Shown: piece after piece, positions 54,907 to 63,329 of the stretch | Layout: every line of letters begins with the position of its first letter | Numbering within the stretch: the first letter of the stretch is position 1 | Assembly (NCBI GenBank): GCA_002393575.1 | Contig: DGSN01000036.1 | Location: 5,289-69,288 of the forward strand | Length of the DNA stretch: 64,000 bases | Reading direction: 5' to 3' | Origin: Prevotellaceae bacterium UBA4361 | GTDB taxonomy: Bacteria > Bacteroidota > Bacteroidia > Bacteroidales > Bacteroidaceae | The notes under the pieces: model-generated | The model's database searches: none | The model's input: only the letters and a program-made list of their open reading frames with translations | What the model was told of the DNA's origin: nothing | Translations under genes and position numbers: made by a program

Positions 54907-55662
54907 ATGCTACAGATTTTTTCCGCATTGCTTCCAGCCATCGTATTGGTTGCCTTCATCTATTTCAAGGATAGGAAACATCCCGAACCTACTTGGCAGT
55001 TGGTGAAAGGAGTGATTTATGGATGTGCATCGGCCATGATTGCCGTGATGCTTGCTACGCCATCGTCCGTTCTTTTGATGATGGTGCCAGGAGCAGAGAA
55101 CACCATCTTCGGGTCGTTCTGGCAATCGTTTCTTGGAGCAGCCATTCCAGAAGAATGTGCCAAACTGCTGATGCTGTGGGCTTTACTGCAAAGAAATCCT
55201 TACTTCGATGAGCATTTTGATGGCATTGTCTATGCCGCATGTATAGGCATGGGTTTCGCGGGATTGGAAAATATCTTATATGTGGTTCAGAGTCCTGATG
55301 AGTGGCTGTCGGTGAGTGTGGCTCGTGCCATTTTCTCCGTTCCCGGTCATTTTTTCTTTGCCGTGTCAATGGGCTATTTCTATAGTTGCGTCCATTTCCA
55401 CACGGCTTCCACGCAGCGGGAGCATCGTATCAATCAGATAGGAGTGATTCTTGTGCCTATCGTGCTGCACGGCTTGTTCGATTTCTTCCTCTTTGTCACC
55501 GACCTGCAAATCACAGTCATTTCATCCTCCTGTTTCCTCCTTTTCCTCATTCTTTGCTATTACATTGCGAAGTTAGGAACACGACGCATCCAGCATCTTT
55601 TGGAAATGGATGCCGACCCCAACGACGATGCCGAAGTAGCTGAATTTGAAGAAATCCAGTAG
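54907..55662 (+). CDS. PrsW-type intramembrane metalloprotease
   Basis: A 251-residue polytopic membrane protein with seven or so hydrophobic segments. It has the PrsW glutamate-zinc motifs PEECAKLL (81-88), FDGIVYAACIGMGFAGLEN (104-122) and a VPGHFFFAVSMGYF segment. In B. subtilis PrsW cleaves the anti-sigma factor RsiW; here the substrate is unknown. The ATG at 54907 is chosen because the hydrophobic helix begins there; a TTG 24 bases upstream is an in-frame alternative. Starts about 24 bases after the Mrp gene, so it is probably cotranscribed. Confidence 0.85.
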   Translation: MLQIFSALLPAIVLVAFIYFKDRKHPEPTWQLVKGVIYGCASAMIAVMLATPSSVLLMMVPGAENTIFGSFWQSFLGAAIPEECAKLLMLWALLQRNPYFDEHFDGIVYAACIGMGFAGLENILYVVQSPDEWLSVSVARAIFSVPGHFFFAVSMGYFYSCVHFHTASTQREHRINQIGVILVPIVLHGLFDFFLFVTDLQITVISSSCFLLFLILCYYIAKLGTRRIQHLLEMDADPNDDAEVAEFEEIQ

Positions 55663-56030
55663 AAATGAAGAATAAAGAATTATTGGTGTCCGCTAAAAGT
55701 TTATCGTTGAAATTTGAAACTTCGATTTGTCGGACAGCCGACCTACAAGATGTATATGTGTCCATTTTACCACTAAAAACAGCTCTAATAACAATAATAA
55801 CGTCCAATTAAGCCTTCTAAATCAGGCTAAGCTCTGTTTGATGGGGACATTTTTAGCGGACAGCCAAATAGTACGAATTTTACTGGGGCTTACCTTGTCT
55901 AAAAAATAGTACTTATGGGGCATTTAGACCATTTAGCGGACACCAATAATAAAGAATGAAGAATGTATTTTACCCTGCTCATTGGATGAGTAACTTTAAT
56001 TCTTCATTCTACATTCTTCATTCTCCATTT
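55663..56030. repeat. Palindromic AATGAAGAAT repeat, copy 3, interrupted
   Basis: AATGAAGAATAAAGAAT (55664-55680) and AATAAAGAATGAAGAAT (55948-55964) flank the insertion element below. The right part continues through TATTTTACCCTGCTC (55966-55980), ATTGGATGAGTAACTTTAAT (55981-56000) and ATTCTTCATT-type arms. The 35 bp at 55966-56000 recur at 58550-58584 with two differences. Confidence 0.75.
55681..55948. mobile_element. MITE-like insertion with perfect inverted ends and 9-bp duplication
   Basis: TATTGGTGTCCGCTAAA (55681-55697) is repeated as its exact complement TTTAGCGGACACCAATA (55932-55948). The 9-bp direct repeat ATAAAGAAT flanks the element on both sides (55672-55680 and 55949-55957). 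The 268-bp interior has no coding frame and contains another partial end (TTTAGCGGACA near 55855). It is therefore a non-autonomous element that would need a transposase in trans. The end sequence may belong to an IS4-like group; that is a guess. Confidence 0.85.
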
Positions 56031-56065
56031 AAAAAAGGTGCATTATAGAAACCCTATAATGCACC
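56031..56065 (-). terminator. Terminator of the nucleotidyltransferase gene
   Basis: GGTGCATTATAG (56037-56048) pairs perfectly with CTATAATGCACC (56054-56065). On the - strand the hairpin is followed by TTTTTT (56031-56036), ideal for transcripts coming leftwards from the gene at 56183-57100. The gap between 56066 and 56182 shows nothing else. Confidence 0.88.
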
Positions 56066-56182
56066 CCCAAAAAATGTTGTCCTCATAAAAAGAACTTGAG
56101 GACGGAAATCCGAAATACTAATGCACGCCGCTGACCGGACGGTCAAAATATGGTACGCAGGTTCTTTCGGTTTTTCTTTTTC

Positions 56183-57100
56183 TTACCACAGCTTTTCAGG
56201 ATAAACTCCATCCTTCACCAACTGAGCAATGCGCTCCACTGTTGCCTCGCGGTCAGCAGCGTAAGTCACGCCAAACCACTTGCTCGTAGTGTCGAGCACT
56301 TCCACTGTAGCTGTGCCATCGTTGATGAGCTTGTTCACCATCAGCGGAATGAAGAACTCAGCCTTCAGGTTCTCCATGTTCTTAGGGTCGGAAAGGAATT
56401 CCTTGAAGTATTCCTCGCTGTAGGCAAAATAGTCAGGAGTGAAGCCCCACATGTTCATGCTGACAGGCACGTTCTCTTCGAGTGCCACCCAGTTGCCGTT
56501 CTCGTCCTTATAGGAAATAGGACCATCGGCAGGAACACGCATGATTTCGGTGCGCTCCACCACATCTGTCAGATAATGGTTCTCGTCGTAAACACACACA
56601 CCACGAGCAACGCTACCATTCTCGCTGAGCGTGTTGCAGCAACGGAAACCAACCATTGCATATTTGTTCTTGCTGCCTTCAGGAAGCTGGCTCAGATACT
56701 TGCCAATGGTCTGGAAAGCATCGCGACCATAGAAGTCGTCGCAGTTGATGACGCAGAAAGGCTCCTTGATGACATCCTTGCCCATCAGCACAGCATGGTT
56801 CGTACCCCAAGGTTTCTGGCGACCTTCTGGGCACTTGAAGCCTTCAGGGAGAGCGTCAATGCTCTGGAAGCAAAGTTCGCAAGGAACTGTGCCTTCGTAT
56901 TTTGAGAGAATCTGAGTGCGGAACTGCTCTTCGAAATCCTTGCGGATTACCCAAACGATTTTTCCGAATCCAGCCTGAATTGCGTCGTAGATACTATAGT
57001 CCATGATAGTCTCACCATTTGGGCCAAGACCATCGAGCTGCTTCAAACCACCATAACGGCTTCCCATACCTGCAGCTAAAAGAAATAGAGTTGGTTTCAT
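56183..57100 (-). CDS. Sugar-phosphate nucleotidyltransferase family protein
   Basis: A 305-residue enzyme with the nucleotidyltransferase signature LLAAGMGSRYGGLKQLD (7-23) and the metal-binding region INCDDFYGRDAF (Asp pair). It belongs to the GlmU/GalU/RmlA fold, but the precise substrate (UTP-glucose, mannose or other) is not readable. Members of this Bacteroidetes form are annotated simply as nucleotidyltransferases. Its position near the glycogen and pgi genes is suggestive of nucleotide-sugar supply, no more. Confidence 0.85.
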   Translation of the reverse strand: MKPTLFLLAAGMGSRYGGLKQLDGLGPNGETIMDYSIYDAIQAGFGKIVWVIRKDFEEQFRTQILSKYEGTVPCELCFQSIDALPEGFKCPEGRQKPWGTNHAVLMGKDVIKEPFCVINCDDFYGRDAFQTIGKYLSQLPEGSKNKYAMVGFRCCNTLSENGSVARGVCVYDENHYLTDVVERTEIMRVPADGPISYKDENGNWVALEENVPVSMNMWGFTPDYFAYSEEYFKEFLSDPKNMENLKAEFFIPLMVNKLINDGTATVEVLDTTSKWFGVTYAADREATVERIAQLVKDGVYPEKLW

Positions 57101-57175
57101 TTCTTGCTTTTTTAGTCGATTATTTTTTTATTTCAGTGATTTTGTGGTCAAACCTTTGCGTGTGTGTAAGCCGAC

Positions 57176-57337
57176 TTACTCAGCTGGGCTGAATTGATCC
57201 TTGCCTACCGAGCAAAGAGGACATTCAAAATCGTCAGGAAGGTCTTCGAAAGCTGTTCCTGGTTCGATACCTGCTTCTGGTACTCCTACTTCTGGGTCGT
57301 ATTCCCATCCGCAAACGTCGCATACATACTTTTGCAT
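57176..57337 (-). CDS. Rubredoxin
   Basis: A 53-residue protein starting MQKYVCDVCGWEYDPEVGVP with the iron-binding pairs CDVCG and CPLC (cysteines 6, 9, 39 and 42), ending SVGKDQFSPAE. It is a one-electron carrier with a single iron atom, usually in peroxide or oxygen detoxification in anaerobes. It is small enough to be missed by length filters. A consensus promoter lies 60 bases upstream; the sugar nucleotidyltransferase gene follows 75 bases downstream. Confidence 0.95.
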   Translation of the reverse strand: MQKYVCDVCGWEYDPEVGVPEAGIEPGTAFEDLPDDFECPLCSVGKDQFSPAE

Positions 57338-57396
57338 ATCAGATACTGTTTTAAGTTCGTGAATAATTTTTTTATATTATTTGCATAAAGCATGGG

Positions 57397-57427
57397 CAAA
57401 ATTAGCATAAACCAAAGAAAAAACAAA
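57397..57427 (-). promoter_or_regulatory. Promoter of the rubredoxin gene
   Basis: On the - strand TTTG (57424-57427) and TAATTTTG (57397-57404) are separated by 19 bp, a full consensus match, 60 bases before the ATG. Confidence 0.8.
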
Positions 57428-57517
57428 ATTATTCAAGAAAAAAATGACTATACTTCTGTTTTTTTCTAAAAAATGCGTTTTTCATACTCTTATCTTCACC
57501 CCATTGAAATTTTTATT

Positions 57518-57629
57518 GGGGACGTACTCTCATAAGAGTGGGGACAAACTTCCGAAAGAGTGGGGACGTACTTCTGAAAGAGTGGGGACGTACTTTCGAA
57601 GGAGTGGGGACAAACTTCAGTTGTTCCCT
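57518..57629. repeat. 22-bp GGGGAY tandem array E
   Basis: GGGG cores start at 57518, 57540, 57562, 57584 and 57606, exactly 22 bp apart, with shared spacer bases (ACTTTCGAAAGAGT). The right end is the inverted unit GGGG (57606-57609) to CCCT (57626-57629) with AAC-TTCA-GTT inside, and its last base is the first base of the HAD stop codon. No gene lies in 57338-57628. Confidence 0.9.
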
Positions 57630-58429
57630 TATAGCGTTACAGTCTGGATGGAGTGGAGAAGTGCGGGCCATGCATCGCAGAGTGCTTGCATGGATGGAAA
57701 GAGGAGGTTGGCACCTTGGTCGAGTAGGGCAGCGTCGGGGATCGGACCTGTGTTGACGGCAATGGTGAATACGCCTGATGCTACGGCTGCTTGTACGCCA
57801 AGGGGTGCGTTTTCGATGACGATGGAGTTGTTGGGTGACAGTCGTCGTGGAGTGCCAACTGTGTCTGTGCTGTTTTCGGGATGGAAATGCTGATAGCCTT
57901 TTTGCAATCCCATCAAGTATGGCTCGGGGTTGGGCTTTCCGAATTTCACGTCGAAAGCCGTTACCATCAGTTCGGGCTTGAAGATGCCTGGGAAATTCCG
58001 CTCTAATCTCTGCAAGAGGGTCTTTTGCCCCGAACCTGTCACAATCATGGGTGTGATGCCTGATGCTTTCACTTGTTGCAGCAGTTCGTAGGCTCCTGGC
58101 ATGGGTTCTGCCTTTGGCAATTGATTGAAAATCTCGGTCTTGAGTTGGTAGATGGCTTGTATTTCTTCTTGTGTGGCTTCGTGTCCTCGTTCACGCTGGG
58201 AAACAATGTTGATGGTGCCTGCCCCTGTGCGCCCTTCGTGGAGGTAGGCTTCTTCGCGCGAGAGGTGGAAACCTAAGTGCTTCATGGCATGGTGCCAGCT
58301 GTAGGAGTGGTTTTTCATGGAATCGAAAAGCACTCCATCCATGTCGAACATGGCTGTGAGGAGTTGAAATTTTGAGTAGCCTTTCGTTGTGAGATAGAGA
58401 TTGAGTGCTTTGTCGATGTTTTCTTGCAT
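57629..58429 (-). CDS. HAD-superfamily phosphatase / beta-phosphoglucomutase-like
   Basis: A 266-residue HAD hydrolase of the beta-PGM/phosphatase subclass. Motif I is DMDGVLFDS (29-37), the cap region follows, motif II is VTGSGQKT, motif III has the lysine in FGKPNPEPYL, and motif IV is VIENAPLGVQAA. Substrates may include sugar phosphates; nothing here fixes it. Its reading frame ends directly in repeat array E. Flanking sequence upstream is an AATGAAGAAT palindrome. Confidence 0.85.
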   Translation of the reverse strand: MQENIDKALNLYLTTKGYSKFQLLTAMFDMDGVLFDSMKNHSYSWHHAMKHLGFHLSREEAYLHEGRTGAGTINIVSQRERGHEATQEEIQAIYQLKTEIFNQLPKAEPMPGAYELLQQVKASGITPMIVTGSGQKTLLQRLERNFPGIFKPELMVTAFDVKFGKPNPEPYLMGLQKGYQHFHPENSTDTVGTPRRLSPNNSIVIENAPLGVQAAVASGVFTIAVNTGPIPDAALLDQGANLLFPSMQALCDAWPALLHSIQTVTL

Positions 58430-58451
58430 GATGTGATGAATGTATAAATTA

Positions 58452-58624
58452 AATGAAGAATTAAGAATGAAGAATTAAGAATGAAGAATTAAGAATGAAG
58501 AATTAAGAATGGTAGCTATGCTTAAATGAAGAATGTGGAATGAAGAATGTATTTTACTCTGCTTATTGGATGAGTAACTTTAATACTTCATTCTTCATTC
58601 TTTTTCATTCTTAATTCTTCATTT
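58452..58624. repeat. Palindromic AATGAAGAAT repeat, copy 4
   Basis: Tandem AATGAAGAATTAAG units (58452-58510), core GGTAGCTATGCTTAAATGAA (58511-58530), the shared 35-bp block TATTTTACTCTGCTTATTGG onwards (58550-58584), then an ATTCTTCATTCTTT-type arm to 58624. It fills the gap between the HAD and patatin genes. Confidence 0.8.
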
Positions 58625-58635
58625 TAGCAAAGCAT

Positions 58636-60753
58636 TTAGAACATGTGTCCAATGCTGAAGATGACGCTGAACTCCTGGGCGAAGTTGGAGTTTGCGAGTG
58701 TGAGTGAGATGGGTCCGATGACGGAGTCGTAGGAGTAGGTGGTTCCGTAGCCTACGAGTATTTCGTCGAACATATCGTTGATTTGGTCGCTCCAGGCTGC
58801 AGCGTTTCCAACGATGCTGATGTAGTGCTTGTTGCTGATTCTGACGCGCGTTTCGAGCATGGCTGATGCGAAGTGACGCTCATACCACTCAATGTTTCCG
58901 ATGCCGTAGAATGGGATGTGGTGGTCGAGATAAAGTCCTGGCCATAGTCCTCCCACGACATTGAAGATGCCATAGACATGTGAACTTCGGTTGAGCATAC
59001 GTGCATAGAGGCTTGGGATGATGCAGAGCCGTTTGCTGGTTGGCAGATAGACTTTTGCAAAGGCTGAGGCTGCGAATATGTTTTTCTTTCCTTCTACGGA
59101 GAGGTCATGCCCTGTGTACCAGTTTCCCATGAGTTGCATGTCCACGCCGCTGGTTGGGTAGTTGGTTCTTTTGGTAGTGTTGATTCGCAGCATGATGAAT
59201 GCTTCGAGGTAGTTCACATTGCCTTCGAGCTTGTCGGTGTAGTCGTATTGGATGTTGTCGTTGGTGAGTGGTATTGAGAAATGGTAGAAGTTGTACTTGA
59301 ATCCTCCTCCCCAGTATGCCCATCTCCAGTCTTTGACGAATGATGCAGTGAAGATGTGGTTGCTGAAATCCACGTTGGCTGCTTTTCTGCCGTCTTCTTT
59401 GAACTTGAAGTCGTAGGAGCCGAATTCGTAGGCGAGTTTGAAATAGGTGGATTTTCCGAGCAGTGTGTAGGAGTCGAGGATGATTTTGAGCCGTTCTCCC
59501 AAGCGGAATGTTGCTCCCACTTGGATGGGTAATTTGTTGAAGCGCTTGTATGCTTCGATGAGCAGACTTGCTGATTCGTAAGTGTTGAAGTTGATTTTGA
59601 CTCCTAACTTGTCGCTTGGGAAAGCCTGGGGTTCGTAGTGGGTTTCGACGACTTGTTCTGAAATTGGCTTGAGGTTTGTCTCGAAGTAGTGTTGGCGCTG
59701 TGCCAGATAGTCTGAGTTTCCACCGAGCTGTGTACCAAGTTCTTTCAGCTGATTCTGCTTGCGGTGTGATGCTTCTTCACCTCGCTTAAGGAGTGAGTCG
59801 ATGGCTGTGGTTGTGAAGCTGGCTGCGGTGAATCCTTTGGTGTTGACATCAATGAGTATGTCGGTGTTTGCTCGATTGATGCTGTCTTTCTTGATGCTGT
59901 TGATAAACGTGAACTGATTGATTATGTCCACCATTGAGTTGATTTCGGAGGGTACTCCGTCGGTTACTCTGGAGCCGATGACGATGTCTGCACCGAGATT
60001 GCGTGCCACATCGACGGGATAGTTGTTGAGAATGCCACCATCGACGAGGAGCATGCCGTCTTTCTCGATTGGCTTGAACACTCCTGGTATGGACATGGAG
60101 GAACGGATGGCATTGTCGAGGTTGCCTTGGGTGTAGATGTATTCGGTACCAGTGCGGAGGTCTTCGGTGACGCAGGCAAAGGTGATGGGGAGGTCGGTGA
60201 GGAAATTGATGCTGTCGGGATAGACTTGTGTGAACCTATGGAACATCTTGATGATGTTTTTTCCTTTGATGAGTCCAGTGCCCAGCACTTTTGGCTTGAG
60301 TCCGTCGCCTGAAAGGTTCATGGAGAAGATGTAGCTCGACTGCCGTTGCCGTGCAAGGTAGGATAGTTCTGTTTCGTTGGCTTTGTCAACAAAGAGTGTC
60401 ATCCAGTCTTGGCTGCGGAAGATGCTGTCGAGATAGTCGGTGGTGTAGCCACAGGAATAGAGTCCTCCCACGATGGCTCCCATACTTGTTCCTACGACGA
60501 TGTCGATGGGGATGCCTGCTTTTTCTATTTCGCGCAGCACGCTGATGTGTGCGGAACCTTTGGCTCCTCCTCCTCCCAGCACAACAGCCACTTTGGGCCG
60601 CCGTTTCAGGGTGTCGGTGTGGAGAGAATCGTTGCAGGAAACTTGTCGTTGACTGACTCTGACTGGTTTGTCTGTGGAAAAAACAACATTTGCTCGTACT
60701 TTGAGAGGTACGAGCAAAATGCTGATAAGTATGAGGAAAATGGAATTTCTCAC
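58636..60753 (-). CDS. Patatin-like phospholipase with outer-membrane barrel
   Basis: A 705-residue protein with a Sec signal (MRNSIFLILISILLVPLKVRA). The patatin domain contains GGGGAKG (oxyanion loop), GTSMG (nucleophile Ser) and DGGILNNYP (catalytic Asp), in residues about 53-250. After a POTRA-like stretch (about 360-450), a roughly 330-residue C-terminal part has the strand pattern of an Omp85/BamA-type barrel, ending FSVIFSIGHMF. This is the PlpD/type Vd architecture, in which the lipase is carried to the cell surface by the barrel. It hydrolyses phospholipids; biological targets unknown. Confidence 0.9.
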   Translation of the reverse strand: MRNSIFLILISILLVPLKVRANVVFSTDKPVRVSQRQVSCNDSLHTDTLKRRPKVAVVLGGGGAKGSAHISVLREIEKAGIPIDIVVGTSMGAIVGGLYSCGYTTDYLDSIFRSQDWMTLFVDKANETELSYLARQRQSSYIFSMNLSGDGLKPKVLGTGLIKGKNIIKMFHRFTQVYPDSINFLTDLPITFACVTEDLRTGTEYIYTQGNLDNAIRSSMSIPGVFKPIEKDGMLLVDGGILNNYPVDVARNLGADIVIGSRVTDGVPSEINSMVDIINQFTFINSIKKDSINRANTDILIDVNTKGFTAASFTTTAIDSLLKRGEEASHRKQNQLKELGTQLGGNSDYLAQRQHYFETNLKPISEQVVETHYEPQAFPSDKLGVKINFNTYESASLLIEAYKRFNKLPIQVGATFRLGERLKIILDSYTLLGKSTYFKLAYEFGSYDFKFKEDGRKAANVDFSNHIFTASFVKDWRWAYWGGGFKYNFYHFSIPLTNDNIQYDYTDKLEGNVNYLEAFIMLRINTTKRTNYPTSGVDMQLMGNWYTGHDLSVEGKKNIFAASAFAKVYLPTSKRLCIIPSLYARMLNRSSHVYGIFNVVGGLWPGLYLDHHIPFYGIGNIEWYERHFASAMLETRVRISNKHYISIVGNAAAWSDQINDMFDEILVGYGTTYSYDSVIGPISLTLANSNFAQEFSVIFSIGHMF

Positions 60754-60843
60754 GATGGTAGATGTTTCAAGTTAGTTATGTGTGATGAATCCCGATGTAA
60801 ATAGATGCTTCATGTGCAGGGCACAGAGGCGGAACGCCACGCT

Positions 60844-62178
60844 CTATTTGAGGCGTTCCTGGATGGCCTTGCTTTCAGCTTCGTAACCTGGCTTGTTGAG
60901 CAGTGCGAACATGTTCTTCTTGTATGCTTCCACACCAGGCTGGTTGAATGGGTTCACGCCGAGCACGAGTCCGCTGATGCCGCAAGCTTTCTCGAAGAAG
61001 TAGATGAGCTGACCGAGGTTGTACTCGTCGAGCTTTTCAATGGAGATGCGGATGTTTGGTACTCCACCGTCAACGTGAGCTAGCTGTGTGCCGAGTTCTG
61101 CCATGTGGTTCACTTCGTCGATGCGCTTGCCTGCGAGGAAGTTGAGTCCGTCGAGGTTTTCTTCGTCGGCTGGCACTTGAAGCGTGCTGTTTGGCTTGTC
61201 AACTGAAATGACTGTTTCGAAGATGGTGCGTTCGCCATCCTGAATCCATTGTCCCATGGAGTGGAGGTCGGTGGAGAAATCTACTGCTGCAGGGAAGATG
61301 CCCTTCTTGTCCTTTCCTTCTGACTCGCCGTAGAGCTGCTTCCACCATTCGTTCATGTAGTGGAGCTTTGGCTGGAAGTTGACGAGGATTTCGATTTTCT
61401 TGCCTTCTGCATAGAGAGCGTTGCGGATGGCAGCATACTGTGCGCATGGGTTCTGCTCGAATGGCACGTCAATAGCTGCTTCTTTCTCCATGTCCTGTGC
61501 GCCTTTCACGAGCTGGGCAATGTCGAAGCCTGCCACTGCGATAGGGAGCAATCCCACTGGTGTGAGCACTGAGAAACGACCGCCTACGTTGTCTGGAATG
61601 ACGAATGTTTGATAGCCTTCCTTGTCGGCTGTGGTGCGTGCTGCGCCTTTCTTGGCATCGGTGATGGCAACGATGACTTTCTTTGCCATGTCCTTGCCTC
61701 GCTCGTCTTCACAAAGTTTCTTGAGCAGACGGAATGTGATGGCAGTTTCTGTCGTAGTACCTGACTTAGAGATATTGATGACACCAAATTTCTTTCCCTT
61801 GAGATAGCCAATCAGTTCGTAGAGGTAGTCTTCGCCGATGTTGTTGCCTGCAAAGAGGATGCGTGGATTGTCGGATGGCTTGAGCCATGAGAAAGAATCG
61901 CTGAGTGCTTCGAGCACGGCACGTGCTCCGAGGTAGGAGCCACCGATGCCTGCAACGACAACGGCTTCGCAGTTTTCACGAAGTACCTGTGCGCAAGCGT
62001 TGATTTCGGCAATGAATTCAGGTGTGATTTCTGAAGGCAGATGGAGCCATCCCAAGAAATCGTTGCCAGGACAAGTACCTTCTTCGAGCGCTTTCTGAGC
62101 TGCTGCGATGGCTGGTGCATAGTTGTTCACTTTTTCTGCTGCTACGAATTGTGCAGCCTTGCTTGTGTTGAGTTTCAT
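60844..62178 (-). CDS. pgi: Glucose-6-phosphate isomerase
   Basis: A 444-residue isomerase of the short bacterial type. The substrate motifs are GIGGSYLGARAVLEAL, NISKSGTTTETAITFRLLK and the C-terminal PGVEAYKKNMFALL. It connects glucose 6-phosphate with fructose 6-phosphate, thus glycogen turnover and pfkA glycolysis. It is the third gene of a lysS-gpsA-pgi series, 36 bases after gpsA. Confidence 0.97.
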   Translation of the reverse strand: MKLNTSKAAQFVAAEKVNNYAPAIAAAQKALEEGTCPGNDFLGWLHLPSEITPEFIAEINACAQVLRENCEAVVVAGIGGSYLGARAVLEALSDSFSWLKPSDNPRILFAGNNIGEDYLYELIGYLKGKKFGVINISKSGTTTETAITFRLLKKLCEDERGKDMAKKVIVAITDAKKGAARTTADKEGYQTFVIPDNVGGRFSVLTPVGLLPIAVAGFDIAQLVKGAQDMEKEAAIDVPFEQNPCAQYAAIRNALYAEGKKIEILVNFQPKLHYMNEWWKQLYGESEGKDKKGIFPAAVDFSTDLHSMGQWIQDGERTIFETVISVDKPNSTLQVPADEENLDGLNFLAGKRIDEVNHMAELGTQLAHVDGGVPNIRISIEKLDEYNLGQLIYFFEKACGISGLVLGVNPFNQPGVEAYKKNMFALLNKPGYEAESKAIQERLK

Positions 62179-62214
62179 ATTGATTATTGTTTTAAGATTG
62201 AGTAAATAATTGTT

Positions 62215-63216
62215 CTATCTGAAACTTCCCTTGAGCACTTTGATTTCGACGGATGGGGCAATGCGCTCGTAGAGAATGTTGTAAACCGAGTCGAGTATTG
62301 GCATGTTCACGTGGTAGTGTCGGTTGATTTCCTTGATGCACTTTGTGCCGTAGTAACCTTCTGCTATCATCTCCATTTCGAGCTGGGCGGTCTTAACGGA
62401 ATATCCCTGTCCAATCATGGTGCCGAACACGCGGTTTCGGGAGAAGTTGGAATACATGGTGACAAGCAGGTCGCCGAGATAGACCGAGTTGGAGATGCGC
62501 CTTTCGGCTGGCTCTACGCATTGCAGGAAGCGGTCCATTTCCTGCACGGCATTTGCTACCAGAACGGCTTGGAAGTTGTCGCCCAACTTGAGTCCGTGGC
62601 AGATGCCTGCAGCGATGGCATACACGTTCTTCAGTACGGAACTGTACTCAATGCCTTCGATGTCAGTGCTGACAGAAGCCTTGACGAATTTTCCTGCCAG
62701 CACATCGGCAATGAGCTGTGCGTTTTGCAGGTTTCTGCAGCCAGCCGTCAGGTAGCAGAGGCGGTCGAGTGCCACTTCTTCTGCGTGGGAAGGTCCACCG
62801 ATGCAAGCCACTTGGTCTTCGGGCACGTTGAAGGCTTTTTCGAAGTAGCGCGACACGGTGAGGTTTTCATCTGGCACTATACCCTTGATGGCTGTCACCA
62901 CAAGCTTGTCACGCATGGATGTGCGCAGTTTCTTCAGGTGGCTTTTTATGTAAGGAGAAGGAGTGACGAAGATGAGCGTGTCGGACGTTTTGACAACGTC
63001 GTTGATGTCGGACGAGAAACGTATGCGGCTTGTGTCGAAATGCAGTCCTGTGAGATAGGCAGGATTGTGGCCCAGTCGCTTGAATTCCTCGATTCGGTCG
63101 TCACGCCTGATGTACCAGTTGATGGTTTCTTCGTGGTTGAGGACAATCTTGGCGATAGCTGTTGCCCAGCTACCTCCGCCCATGATTGCTACTCTTCCAC
63201 AACTTGTTAACTGCAT
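62215..63216 (-). CDS. gpsA: Glycerol-3-phosphate dehydrogenase [NAD(P)+]
   Basis: A 333-residue enzyme that reduces dihydroxyacetone phosphate to sn-glycerol 3-phosphate for phospholipid synthesis. The Rossmann loop is IMGGGSWATAIAK, followed by IGGPSHAEEVAL and the catalytic-lysine region SVLKNVYAIAAGICHGLKLGDN. Start MQLTSCGRVAIMGGG. It lies between lysS and pgi on the same strand. Confidence 0.96.
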   Translation of the reverse strand: MQLTSCGRVAIMGGGSWATAIAKIVLNHEETINWYIRRDDRIEEFKRLGHNPAYLTGLHFDTSRIRFSSDINDVVKTSDTLIFVTPSPYIKSHLKKLRTSMRDKLVVTAIKGIVPDENLTVSRYFEKAFNVPEDQVACIGGPSHAEEVALDRLCYLTAGCRNLQNAQLIADVLAGKFVKASVSTDIEGIEYSSVLKNVYAIAAGICHGLKLGDNFQAVLVANAVQEMDRFLQCVEPAERRISNSVYLGDLLVTMYSNFSRNRVFGTMIGQGYSVKTAQLEMEMIAEGYYGTKCIKEINRHYHVNMPILDSVYNILYERIAPSVEIKVLKGSFR

Positions 63217-63329
63217 AGCTTTGATGATTTGATAATAGGAAACCTTTTCTCATGGCAACCTTTCTTGCCAAGGAGCATGTGATGAGGGTTTTGCTTTATG
63301 CTCTTTGACAAGGAAGGAGAGAAGGTCTG

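Noticed and set aside
55663..55960. Degenerate transposase gene inside the MITE-like element
   Set aside because: All frames in the 268-bp interior are closed by stops and no transposase motif is visible.
57444..57893. Open frame reading through array E into the HAD gene
   Set aside because: Its residues (repeats of GDKL/EWGRT type) come from the 22-bp repeats and from the opposite strand of the HAD gene; such products are repeat translation artefacts.
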